DNA of 12,918 nucleotides from Polaromonas sp. (GCA_023259235.1 JAHFQQ010000081.1:1-12918); one strand, 5' to 3'. Shown: positions 1-6,312, counted from the first letter of the stretch. Program-made: numbers and translations. The notes: generated from the sequence alone by a model not told the origin.

Positions 1-259
1 GAAACCCGGGTGAGCGGCTTTCCACCACCTCGCCCGCCGTGCCGCCGCCCATGACTTCGCCGAGCGGCTGTGGCGCGGTGTAGCTCTTGGCGTCGTTCAT
101 GCGGCCACGCATGTAGGGGTCCAGGCTCAAAAATTGGTGGCGCACCAGCACCTGGCCATCTTGCAGGGCCGGCGTCTGGCTGGTCACGAGTCTGAAGTTG
201 CTGGCGACGGCTTCGCCGGTGGGCCGGTTGTCGAGCAGGACTTGTTGATTGGCAGGCAT
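1..259 (-). CDS. MDR-family NADP-dependent oxidoreductase, N-terminal part (cut by window edge)
   Basis: Only the first 86 codons are inside the window. The N-terminus carries the hallmark of the zinc-independent medium-chain reductases related to leukotriene B4 12-hydroxydehydrogenase and curcumin reductase: the SLDPYMRGRM motif near residues 48-57, then a Gly-rich turn (EVMGGGTAGEVV, about 71-82). Family members use NADPH to reduce the C=C bond of enones and related activated alkenes in the cytoplasm. The ATG at 259 is preceded by AAGGAA about 7 nt upstream, which supports this start. The gene follows the thioesterase after 82 bp that hold a dispersed repeat, so it is probably the third gene of the SDR-thioesterase-MDR unit. 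The Rossmann cofactor-binding half lies outside the window. The family call is firm; the substrate is unknown. Confidence 0.85.
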   Translation of the reverse strand, partial: MPANQQVLLDNRPTGEAVASNFRLVTSQTPALQDGQVLVRHQFLSLDPYMRGRMNDAKSYTAPQPLGEVMGGGTAGEVVESRSPGF

Positions 260-282
260 GGCGATTCCTTTTTACTATATGT

Positions 283-330
283 TTAGGAGCTGATAGCGCC
301 CGCTCCATAAGGGCTATAGCATGATTTGAT
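283..330. repeat. Comamonadaceae-type dispersed intergenic repeat (imperfect hairpin)
   Basis: The segment with TGATAGCGCCCGC and ATAAGGGCTATAGC forms an imperfect stem (ATAGCgCCC with GGGCTAT, one bulged base). It matches, from memory, a short element scattered between genes in Rhodoferax- and Polaromonas-like genomes, with the core pattern of 'AGCGC...CCATAAGGGCTAGAGGC'. It sits between the thioesterase stop and the MDR start. It may act as a weak stem after the thioesterase message, but it has no U-run. Copy number cannot be tested within this window. Confidence 0.5.
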
Positions 331-341
331 CAATAAAAACG

Positions 342-791
342 TCAGTCGGTTGAAATCGGGTTGAGCGGCGGATTCAGCAGATTGGCCGTCTTGAGCCCCG
401 TGGCCAGGCGTCTGACGTATTTGAACGTTCCGGTGGCATGAGCGCAAGGGCGTCCCTGTGCGTCATGCAGCGTGGCTTGCATGAACGCCAGCGTGGCGCT
501 GCGATGCAGCAGGCGGCCCTTGCCGGTGAGCCGGCTGCCATCGCCCGGCGCCGGTTGCATGAAGCTGGTTTTCATCTCGATGGTGACCACGCCCATGTCT
601 TTTTGCACACTGCGCGCAGCCACTGCCATGGTCACATCGAGCAGCGTCATGACGGCGCCGCCGTGTGTGACAGAAAACGAGTTCAGGTGCTCGGGCCGCG
701 GTGTGTAGCTAACGGCCGACTCGCCGCCCTCAAACAACTCCAGCACAAAGCCGAGGTGATTGACAAAGGGGATTTCAGCGCCAAAGTTCAT
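342..791 (-). CDS. PaaI-family hotdog thioesterase
   Basis: A 149-residue protein of the hotdog-fold thioesterase superfamily, PaaI/YdiI type. The key signature is THGGAVMTLLDVTMAVAA at about residues 42-59: the HGG turn at the N-terminus of the central 'sausage' helix, with Asp52 at the usual catalytic or positioning site. The strand region VTIEMKTSFMQPA (about 69-81) is the typical next element. Such enzymes hydrolyse small or aromatic acyl-CoA thioesters in the cytoplasm, often clearing stalled CoA intermediates. The ATG at 791 has AGG about 5-7 nt upstream. The last 20 or so residues, after TGTFKYVRRL, form a tail longer than in many PaaI proteins. It lies 99 bp after the SDR gene, on the same strand, and is probably co-transcribed with it. 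Confidence 0.88.
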   Translation of the reverse strand: MNFGAEIPFVNHLGFVLELFEGGESAVSYTPRPEHLNSFSVTHGGAVMTLLDVTMAVAARSVQKDMGVVTIEMKTSFMQPAPGDGSRLTGKGRLLHRSATLAFMQATLHDAQGRPCAHATGTFKYVRRLATGLKTANLLNPPLNPISTD

Positions 792-804
792 AAGGACCTA
801 AAAG

Positions 805-876
805 AAGTGCGCCGCGCCGGGCCGCCCCAAGCAAGCACAGCCCCCGCGGGGGGCAGCGCAGTACACGCCGTGACAA
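805..876. repeat. GC-rich dispersed intergenic repeat with perfect palindrome
   Basis: The spacer between the SDR and thioesterase genes holds GGGCCGCCCCAAGC, then the perfect 12-bp palindrome CCCCCGCGGGGG (841-852), and ends with GCGTGGGGGCCA. I recall this modular order (GGGCCGCCCCAAG / CCCCC-GGGGGGCAGCG / GTGGGGGCC) as a common Comamonadaceae intergenic element. As RNA it would form a very stable stem between two co-oriented genes, where it could protect or separate the upstream message. Confidence 0.5.
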
Positions 877-890
877 GCGTGGGGGCCATA

Positions 891-1682
891 TCACCCTCCG
901 GCGACCACGGAAACGCCACCATCCACCGCCAGCCATTGTCCGGTGATGTGCTTGCCCGCATCAGAGGCATAAAGCACACAAAGACCCTTGAGGTCTTCGT
1001 CATCGCCCAGGCGCCCCAGCGGCGCGTGCGCGGCGAGTTTTTCCTCGCCCATGGTCTTGAGCGTGCCCATGGTCATCCTGCTCGGGAAAAAGCCCGGGCA
1101 GATGGCGTTCACGTTGATGTTGTAGGCACCCCATTCACACGCCAGCGCCCGCGTGAAGTTGATTACCGCGCCCTTGGACGTGTTGTAGGCAATGGTGTTC
1201 ATTCCGCGCGGGTTGCCACCCAGGCCGGCGATCGAGGCCAAATTGATGATGCGGCCTGACTTGCGCCCAATCATGCTGTGTTTGGCGATGTGCTGCGAGA
1301 GGATGAAATAGCCGCGGATATTGAGATTCATCACCTTGTCCCAGGCGTCCACCGGGTGGTCTTCGGCCGGTGCGCCCCAGGCCGCGCCGGCGTTGTTGAC
1401 AAGAATGTCTACATGTCCCATGCGCCCGATGGCTTCATCGGCCAGCGCGCGAATGTCGGCCTCTTTGGCGCAGTCGGCGGCAATCCAGTCGGCATCGATG
1501 CCGGCCGCCTTCAGCTCGGCCGCCGATTCGATCAGGTCTTCCGCCTTGCGCGAACTCAGCATCACCCTGGCGCCGGCTTCGCCCAGTGCGTGGGCCAGTT
1601 GCAGCCCCAGGCCGCGCGAGCCGCCGGTGACGAGCGCGGTTTTTCCTTTAAGGTCAAACAGTTGCTGGATGGTGCGGGTCAT
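891..1682 (-). CDS. SDR-family oxidoreductase (classical short-chain dehydrogenase)
   Basis: A complete 263-residue classical short-chain dehydrogenase/reductase. The NAD(P)-binding Rossmann turn TGGSRGLG lies at residues 19-26, the structural NNAG motif at 96-99, catalytic Ser150, and the active-site pair Tyr166-x3-Lys170 (YNTSK). The C-terminal PG motif (196-197) and DGG (254-256) are also in place, so the enzyme should be active. Arg23 in TGGSRGLG and the SSRKAE stretch after the second beta strand (43-48) suggest NADP(H) preference; this is inference. It should oxidise a secondary alcohol or reduce a ketone. The ATG at 1682 has AAGGA about 8 nt upstream. It heads the SDR-thioesterase-MDR unit. 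A terminator upstream at 1935-1963 separates it from the aldolase-like set, so it should have its own promoter in 1683-1934. Confidence 0.92.
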   Translation of the reverse strand: MTRTIQQLFDLKGKTALVTGGSRGLGLQLAHALGEAGARVMLSSRKAEDLIESAAELKAAGIDADWIAADCAKEADIRALADEAIGRMGHVDILVNNAGAAWGAPAEDHPVDAWDKVMNLNIRGYFILSQHIAKHSMIGRKSGRIINLASIAGLGGNPRGMNTIAYNTSKGAVINFTRALACEWGAYNINVNAICPGFFPSRMTMGTLKTMGEEKLAAHAPLGRLGDDEDLKGLCVLYASDAGKHITGQWLAVDGGVSVVAGG

Positions 1683-1723
1683 GTCAAGGTTCCTTGTATT
1701 CAGTCATCAAATTTCGTTGTCGA

Positions 1724-1736
1724 ACCCGCTGCGGGT
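1724..1736. promoter_or_regulatory. Possible operator palindrome upstream of the SDR gene
   Basis: ACCCGC-T-GCGGGT is a perfect 6-bp dyad around one central base, 42 bp upstream of the SDR start codon. Its place between an upstream terminator and the first gene of the next unit suits an operator. A dyad of this size is expected a few times by chance in 13 kb, so support is weak. The rest of 1683-1934 shows no convincing gene or consensus promoter. Confidence 0.2.
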
Positions 1737-1934
1737 CTTGCATAAAGCACCCACAAGCGCTCTGACTTGGGGATGTCGCGGATGGGTTTGGCAGATAGCC
1801 CGTGCTGCGCTGCCTTCAAAGAGCGAGTAAAGCACAACATCGCAGTTGGCTTCAAGCCTGGCTGTCCGGATGGCGACTTCAAGCGCCAATACCCCCGGCA
1901 TTGCTCTTGATTGAAAACCCGCTGGCCCAAAGGC

Positions 1935-1963
1935 TAAAACGCCGCCTCGGGCAGGTTGGCGGC
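1935..1963 (-). terminator. Rho-independent terminator of the aldolase/RidA/cupin set
   Basis: Read on the minus strand, GCCGCC (1963-1958), an 11-nt loop and GGCGGC (1946-1941) make a 6-bp all-GC stem, followed at once by GTTTTAG. It begins 2 nt after the stop codon of the aldolase-like gene. Stem, position and T-run together make a credible intrinsic terminator, separating the five-gene set from the SDR unit. Confidence 0.6.
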
Positions 1964-1965
1964 AG

Positions 1966-2736
1966 TCAGTTGAACAGGTCCGGGTCGGACTCCACGATCT
2001 CGTCCCAGAGCGTCTGGAAGGAGAGCCAGCCGAACCCGGGAGACCCCAGCGCCCGCACCAGCGCCCGCGCGCGGTCAGCGGGCCACAGCTCGGGCGCGCC
2101 CACCGGCTCGACCATCATCTGCACCTGACAGGCGCGTTCCATGCAGATGAACCACCAGGCGGCCTCCTCAACCGTCAGGCCGGTGCTGAACAAGCCGTGG
2201 CCAACCTGGATCGCCACCCTGTGCGTTCCGAACGCAGCCGCAAACTGGGCTGCCTCAGCGCGGCTTTGCGACACCCGCGGTTCGCGGATGAGCGCCTGCT
2301 GCTCGAACAGTACGCAGGCGTCCTGAGTGATCGGATCGAGCAGGCGACCGAGACTGGACCATGCCTTGCCGTGCAGGGAATGGGCATGGCAGACCGCCAT
2401 CACCTCCGGCCGGGCTTCGTGCAGCGCCGAGTGCAGGAGCAGGCCCACCAGGTTGACCGGCCGGTTGCCGACCAGAACGTCCCCGCTGTGGTTGACCTGG
2501 ACAAGGTCAGACACCTTGATCCGGCGAAAGGAAACGCCGATCGGGTTCGCCCACAGCAAAGCCGGGTCTTCGGGGTCGCGCACGGTGACATGGCCGAGCA
2601 GCCCTTCGGAAAAACCGAACCGGCCGAAGACCCGGCACACGCCCGCCAGTCGCTCGAGACGATGCCGTCGTTCTGCCGCGACACTGTCGAACACGGGCGG
2701 TTCACGCGTGATGAAACTGCTTACGTTGATGTCCAT
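1966..2736 (-). CDS. Class II aldolase/adducin-family protein lacking the aldolase catalytic Glu
   Basis: A 256-residue cytoplasmic protein of the class II aldolase/adducin head-domain family. The ATG at 2736 is chosen because GGAGG (complement of 2745-2749) lies 8 nt before it; an in-frame TTG five codons earlier is less likely. Putative metal ligands are His117 and His119 in the CHAHS motif and His180 in GHGLFSTG. Aligned by eye with L-fuculose-1-phosphate aldolase through H...RP...HxH, the position of catalytic Glu73 is a glycine here (Gly98, in LVGLLLHSALHEARP). This pattern is shared with adducin-like members and with decarboxylases of the family such as 3,4-dihydroxyphthalate decarboxylase. 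True aldolase chemistry is therefore doubtful, and a decarboxylase or other metal-dependent lyase is possible. It is the last gene of the set, followed directly by a terminator. Confidence 0.87.
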   Translation of the reverse strand: MDINVSSFITREPPVFDSVAAERRHRLERLAGVCRVFGRFGFSEGLLGHVTVRDPEDPALLWANPIGVSFRRIKVSDLVQVNHSGDVLVGNRPVNLVGLLLHSALHEARPEVMAVCHAHSLHGKAWSSLGRLLDPITQDACVLFEQQALIREPRVSQSRAEAAQFAAAFGTHRVAIQVGHGLFSTGLTVEEAAWWFICMERACQVQMMVEPVGAPELWPADRARALVRALGSPGFGWLSFQTLWDEIVESDPDLFN

Positions 2737-2826
2737 TGAAATATCCTCCAAAAATGATGCAAATAATTGAGCCGATGCAGCACCGCATGCAACCCGGTGA
2801 CTGCACCGCAGGCCAAACGCCGCGCG

Positions 2827-3318
2827 TCAGGCGCCGGGCTTGAACTCGACTTCACCTTCGATCTCCACCGGGATATTAAAGGGCAACTCGGCCATGCCAA
2901 CCGCGCTGCGGCTGTGCGCGCCGACTTCCGGGCCGAAAAGCTCAAGGATGAGATCGGAGCAACCGTTGATGACGGTCGGCTGGCGGTTGAAGCCCGGTGC
3001 CGAATTGACCATGCCAAAGATGCGCACCCAGGCCGTGATGCGGTCCAGATCGCCCAAAGCGCGCTGCAGGCTGCCCAGGACCGCCAGCCCCGTGAGCCGC
3101 GCTGCAGCATAGCCCTGCTCCGGCGTCACCTCGCGTCCAACCTTGCCCAGCGGCCTGGAAATCGAACCGTCGGCGTTTTGCGGCGCATGACCGGAGATCA
3201 GTGCCCGATTGCCCACGAGGCGTACGAACTGGAACGGGAACACCATGCCGTCTGGCGCCTGCATCGGTGGCGGCAATGCCAGCCCAAGCGCGTTCAGGCG
3301 GTCTTCAATATGTGACAT
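2827..3318 (-). CDS. RidA-family (YjgF/YER057c/UK114) protein, long subfamily
   Basis: A 163-residue RidA-fold protein, longer than the roughly 128-residue canonical RidA and like the 150-160-residue subgroup. The diagnostic C-terminal block SRSAVGMAELPFNIPVEIEGE spans about 136-155. Arg137, equivalent to the Arg that anchors the imine carboxylate in RidA, is kept, and Glu154 sits at the place of the conserved acidic residue. RidA proteins form trimers and hydrolyse reactive enamine/imine intermediates released by PLP or oxidative enzymes; this subfamily is often tied to one catabolic pathway. The ATG at 3318 has only a weak GGA upstream, but the N-terminus MSHIEDRLNALGLALPPP is typical. It lies 21 bp after the cupin and 90 bp before the aldolase-like gene. 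Its presence suggests an amino- or imino-containing intermediate; this is inference. Confidence 0.88.
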   Translation of the reverse strand: MSHIEDRLNALGLALPPPMQAPDGMVFPFQFVRLVGNRALISGHAPQNADGSISRPLGKVGREVTPEQGYAAARLTGLAVLGSLQRALGDLDRITAWVRIFGMVNSAPGFNRQPTVINGCSDLILELFGPEVGAHSRSAVGMAELPFNIPVEIEGEVEFKPGA

Positions 3319-3339
3319 GGTGGGTTTCCGTTCAGGTGT

Positions 3340-3729
3340 TTAGTGATCGACGCTCGCCACTTCCTCGGTCTTGAAGTCGCCCGGCATCACGATCTCCAGC
3401 ATTTCTATGTCGGCACTGTGCCCGATCTCACGGTGATGAATGTCCGGTGGCTGGTGGACGCATGAGCCAGCTTCGAGGCGAACCACGCCCTGCCCTTCAT
3501 ATTCGAATTCAATCCAGCCCTTGAGTATGTAGACAAGCTGAAATTTTGTCTTGTGCAGGTGCGGCTGGCTTGAGAATTCCGTTCCGGCCGCCGCCCGGAT
3601 GACATGGGCGTCAACTCGCCCTTCAGTAGCCGTTTTGATCCCGAGATCGCGGTATTCATAGAACGAGCGCAGACCTCGCTCGAACCGGGCATCCCTGGCG
3701 TGCGATGCAACAAAGCCTTGGGTGGTCAT
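3340..3729 (-). CDS. Single-domain cupin protein
   Basis: A 129-residue single-domain cupin. Motif 1 is PHLHKTKFQ: His57 and His59, with Gln64 where most cupins have Glu. Motif 2 runs from Gly88 (GSCVHQPPDIHH), with His99 as the fourth ligand and Asp in place of the usual Gly. A 3-His/1-Gln metal centre is the simplest reading. Small cupins of this kind act as metal-dependent dioxygenases, isomerases or decarboxylases, or as ligand binders; the sequence does not say which. The ATG at 3729 is set by a strong AAGGAG 7 nt upstream. It lies in the minus-strand set between a broken cupin and the RidA gene, with short gaps (54 and 21 bp), so co-transcription is likely. Confidence 0.82.
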   Translation of the reverse strand: MTTQGFVASHARDARFERGLRSFYEYRDLGIKTATEGRVDAHVIRAAAGTEFSSQPHLHKTKFQLVYILKGWIEFEYEGQGVVRLEAGSCVHQPPDIHHREIGHSADIEMLEIVMPGDFKTEEVASVDH

Positions 3730-3783
3730 GCGGTACTCCTTGGATGTAACAGGTTGATGGGAAACGGGTTCTTTTGCGGCCGA

Positions 3784-4095
3784 TCAGCTCAAAAATTCCA
3801 TTCCATACTTCGCCGCAATGGCCCTGAAGTCCGTTGCGGCGCCGGGCCGTGACGGGCTTCCACTATCAACCATCGATGTGGCAACTTCAGCAATGAAGGC
3901 ATCAAATATGCCACCGGGAGAGCTGATGATCAACTGGCGGCCGATCTCGGGCCCCATGCTCGTGAAGCCATGCGGCGTGCCTCTGGGCACAAACACCACG
4001 TCTCCAGGGGCCAGCTTGAGTATCTTCCCGTCGAGCTGAAATTCATAGTGCCCATCGCAGATGATGAAAGCCTCATCGTACGTCGGGTGGGTTGG
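3784..4095 (-). pseudogene. 5'-truncated cupin gene (N-terminal third missing)
   Basis: The frame encodes 103 residues of cupin starting inside metal motif 1 (PTHPTYDEAFIICDG), followed by a perfect motif 2 (GDVVFVPRGTPH, matching G-x5-P-x-G-x2-H) and a C-terminal helix ending GMEFLS. Reading upstream, the next codon is an in-frame TGA (4096-4098) and there is no start codon before the motif; the first in-frame start-like codon is a GTG pair inside motif 2. About 50-60 N-terminal residues and the first metal His are absent, and a Pro stands where that His should be. The stop of the preceding barrel-protein gene is only 11 nt before the TGA. A deletion joining that gene's 3' end to the middle of the cupin is the likely cause. 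An assembly error in this spot is the alternative. Confidence 0.75.
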
Positions 4096-4109
4096 TCAGA
4101 AGCAGGCGC

Positions 4110-4412
4110 TCAGACCGTCTGCCAGATACTGTCGTACATCGAGCCAGCGATGAAGCAGTCGGCTGCGCCGTTCACCAGTTCCCAGTACTTCGCGTCGGCC
4201 ATGAGCTTGTCCTGAAACGCCCCCAGCGCCGCCATGTCGGCGTAGCGGGTGGACCAGGCCACCCGCTGCGGATTGCCAACGACCGGGCGCAAGACCTCAA
4301 GGTCAATCTGATGGTTGGTTTTGATGTATTTCGCGATTTCCCGGGCAAACGCCATCGCGGCGCCGGCCTTGCCGGGTTTGACCCCGGCGACTCGAACAAA
4401 TGCAATCATCAT
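4110..4412 (-). CDS. Small dimeric alpha/beta-barrel protein (antibiotic-biosynthesis-monooxygenase-like)
   Basis: A 100-residue protein, first gene of the minus-strand set. Its pattern is that of a ferredoxin-like dimeric alpha/beta barrel: an N-terminal strand MMIAFVRVAGVKPGK, a long amphipathic helix (about 17-35), a middle segment with PQRVAWSTRYADMAAL, and a second helix AFQDKLMADAKYWELV ending in a short tail. ABM/NIPSNAP-like proteins of this size are cofactor-free monooxygenases, heme-handling proteins or pathway helpers; no decisive active-site residues are visible. Start: tandem ATG codons at 4412 and 4409 follow AAAGGAG, so either may be used. A longer in-frame extension upstream exists but is Arg-rich and lacks its own ribosome binding site. 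The fold assignment is moderate; the function is unknown. Confidence 0.62.
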   Translation of the reverse strand: MMIAFVRVAGVKPGKAGAAMAFAREIAKYIKTNHQIDLEVLRPVVGNPQRVAWSTRYADMAALGAFQDKLMADAKYWELVNGAADCFIAGSMYDSIWQTV

Positions 4413-4482
4413 GGTTCTCCTTTCGCCGAAACAGCGGCGTCTGTGGTCGTATCTGCGACGATTCGATGACGCCACTTTCGCG

Positions 4483-4499
4483 CGCCAGCCCGGCTGGCG
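4483..4499. promoter_or_regulatory. GC palindrome in the divergent regulator/operon spacer
   Basis: CGCCAGCC-C-GGCTGGCG is a perfect 8-bp dyad around one base, 71 bp upstream of the first gene of the minus-strand set and next to the CTAA repeats. It could be an operator for a dimeric regulator or, as RNA, a hairpin in the leader of the leftward message. Confidence 0.35.
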
Positions 4500-4502
4500 T
4501 CC

Positions 4503-4537
4503 CTAAGCATTGCTAATTGCGGGCTAAATATTCCTAA
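4503..4537. promoter_or_regulatory. Four helically phased CTAA direct repeats (candidate operator)
   Basis: CTAA occurs at 4503, 4513, 4524 and 4534, that is at 10, 11 and 10 bp intervals, so all copies face the same side of the helix. Tandem head-to-tail sites at one-turn spacing are how OmpR/PhoB-type winged-helix domains bind DNA. The adjacent gene encodes exactly that type of domain. The last repeat covers the -35 area of the regulator's apparent promoter, suggesting autoregulation together with control of the leftward set. Confidence 0.5.
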
Positions 4538-4553
4538 ATCCGGCCTGCCGCGG

Positions 4554-4559
4554 TATATT
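4554..4559 (+). promoter_or_regulatory. Candidate -10 element of the regulator gene
   Basis: TATATT lies 27 bp before the TTG start of the regulator. The hexamer 17 bp upstream (TTCCTA, 4531-4536) is a poor -35 and overlaps the fourth CTAA repeat, as in activator-dependent promoters. Transcription would begin near 4566, giving a very short leader. Confidence 0.4.
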
Positions 4560-4585
4560 TGGCGCTCTATTCATGAAAGCACGCC

Positions 4586-6229
4586 TTGCTCCAACCCCTG
4601 CTTTTTGGCCGGTTCAGGTTGCTGCGCGCAGAACGCCGTCTGCTTGACGGCGGAACGCCGGTGTCGCTGGGGAGCCGCGCTTTTGACCTGCTGGTCGCAC
4701 TGGTGGAACAGCACGACCAGGTCGTGTCCAAGGAAGCGCTGCTGCAACAGGTCTGGCCTGGCGTGATCGTGGAAGAAAACAACCTTACCGTCCACATGTC
4801 AACCTTGCGCAAGGTGCTGGGCCCCGATGCGGTGTCGACGGTTTCGGGCCGTGGTTACCAATTCACAATGCCAGTGTGGACTGATCCCGCAGATGCCGGG
4901 TTGGCAAACTCGTCGTTTGCGCCGCCTGCCGCAGCAGCGTTACCGCTGCCCGACAAACCGTCCATCGCCGTGCTGCCCTTTGCCCACCTGGGCGGAGACG
5001 CTTCCCAGGATGACTTCATCGACGGCCTGACCGATGAGCTCATCACCAGTCTGTCGCGTTTCCGGTCACTTTTTGTCATTTCGCGCAACAGCGTTTTCAC
5101 TTACAAAGGCCAGAGCACTGACGTTCGTACGGTCGCGCGCGAGCTGGGCGTGCGCTATGTGCTCGAAGGCAGCGTACGGCGCGCTGGTGCACGGGTGCGC
5201 GTTTCGGCCGAGTTGATCGACGCCGTCAGTGCCAGCCAGATCTGGGCCGAGCGCTACGACCGGCTGCTGGAAGACGTGTTTGTGCTGCAGGACGAGGTGG
5301 CGCATGCCATCGTGGCCGCAATGGCGCCGCAAATCGAAACCTCGGAGATCGGCCGCCTGCGCGGCATACGGCCCGGGAACCTGACGGCCTACGAAATCGC
5401 CCAGCGCGCCTGGGCGCGCACGCGGGAAGCGCTCTCGCAATCGAGCTACGCCCTGCTCGATGAGGCCATTGCGCTGGCGCGCCAGGCGCTGGCGATAGAC
5501 CGGCGATCCAGCGCGGCCCTGAATGCCATTGTTGACGCGCAGTCCTGGCACCTCTATTTTGGTACCGCCGCATCGGCCAAAACCAGCCTGGCCGATGCGC
5601 TGGACGCAGCGGGGCAAGCGCTGGCCATCGACAGTGCCGACCATTTGGCCTACCGCGGCCGAGGCTGGTTGATGCTGGTGGCGGGGCGGATGCCGGAGGC
5701 AATGTCGGACTTTCGGCGATCACTGGCGCTGAACCCGAACGATTCCTTCACCCTGGCACGGTTGGGCATGTGCGAGTCCGTCTCGGGCACTCCGGCTGCC
5801 GGTGCCCGACAGTGCCTGCAGGCCCTGCGCCTGAGCCCGCGCGATCCCTTGCGCTTTCACCTGCTGGACAACCTGGCTTGGGCCTATTTCGCATCCAGAT
5901 CGTATGCCAACGCGATTGACACGGCCCGGCAGTCGCTGCGCGAAGCCGAATTCTCCGGAGCGCGATTGTGCCTGATACTGAGCCTTGCGGGGCTGGACGA
6001 ATTGGCTGCCGCCGCTGTAGAACTGCAGGACTTGCGCCGACGCGCTCCAGCGATGGTCGCCGCTCGCCTGAATGGTGTCTGGCTGGCTGTTGATCCCGAG
6101 GTCCGCCAGCGCGAAGTCGATTTTTTGAACATGGCGAATGCCTGTGTACCGTCCAAACCCGCTTTGGAAACAACCGCGCCCGCGTTGGAGCCTCAGAGTA
6201 TCACCGATCTGCCGCCGCGTCAGCCGTGA
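4586..6229 (+). CDS. Winged-helix transcriptional regulator with TolB-like and TPR domains
   Basis: A 547-residue one-component regulator. Residues 5-95 form an OmpR/PhoB/CadC-type winged helix (FGRFRLLRAERRL, SRAFDLLVALVEQHDQVVSKEAL, then NNLTVHMSTLRKVLG as recognition helix, and GRGYQF as wing). Residues 125-250 are a TolB-like/FlgO-like domain (SIAVLPF, FIDGLTDELITSLSRF, GVRYVLEGSVRRAG). Residues about 285-480 are tetratricopeptide repeats. No transmembrane segment is seen between the DNA-binding and TolB-like parts, so it should be cytoplasmic, unlike CadC. The start is uncertain: TTG at 4586 is the only start-like codon between the in-frame stop at 4574 and the domain, and it has no good Shine-Dalgarno site. 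The ATG at 4573 is out of frame. It is divergent from the cupin/RidA set and probably controls it through the CTAA repeats. Confidence 0.88.
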   Translation: MLQPLLFGRFRLLRAERRLLDGGTPVSLGSRAFDLLVALVEQHDQVVSKEALLQQVWPGVIVEENNLTVHMSTLRKVLGPDAVSTVSGRGYQFTMPVWTDPADAGLANSSFAPPAAAALPLPDKPSIAVLPFAHLGGDASQDDFIDGLTDELITSLSRFRSLFVISRNSVFTYKGQSTDVRTVARELGVRYVLEGSVRRAGARVRVSAELIDAVSASQIWAERYDRLLEDVFVLQDEVAHAIVAAMAPQIETSEIGRLRGIRPGNLTAYEIAQRAWARTREALSQSSYALLDEAIALARQALAIDRRSSAALNAIVDAQSWHLYFGTAASAKTSLADALDAAGQALAIDSADHLAYRGRGWLMLVAGRMPEAMSDFRRSLALNPNDSFTLARLGMCESVSGTPAAGARQCLQALRLSPRDPLRFHLLDNLAWAYFASRSYANAIDTARQSLREAEFSGARLCLILSLAGLDELAAAAVELQDLRRRAPAMVAARLNGVWLAVDPEVRQREVDFLNMANACVPSKPALETTAPALEPQSITDLPPRQP

Positions 6230-6273
6230 TACCGCTAAACCGCCTTGCCTGTGGAGTTTGGTGGTCAAGCGGC

Positions 6274-6312
6274 TTGACACCTAATTGACGCAACCGGTAA
6301 TTCTGCTATGCA
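6274..6312 (+). promoter_or_regulatory. Overlapping sigma-70-like promoter elements with no gene downstream
   Basis: TTGACA (6274-6279) is followed after 18 bp by TAATTC (6298-6303). TTGACG (6285-6290) is followed after 16 bp by TATGCA (6307-6312), which carries the extended -10 TGC. Either could start a transcript at about 6310-6320 that reads straight into the inverted-repeat cluster. It is a pattern match only. Confidence 0.3.

Noticed and set aside
438..1259. 273-codon plus-strand frame opposite the thioesterase and SDR genes
   Set aside because: It is antisense to two clear enzyme genes, with the composition of a GC-rich shadow frame and no domain.
1707..1901. 64-codon minus-strand frame between the aldolase-like and SDR genes
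   Set aside because: It has no ribosome binding site and no recognisable domain, and it sits between a terminator and the SDR gene; it is probably spacer.
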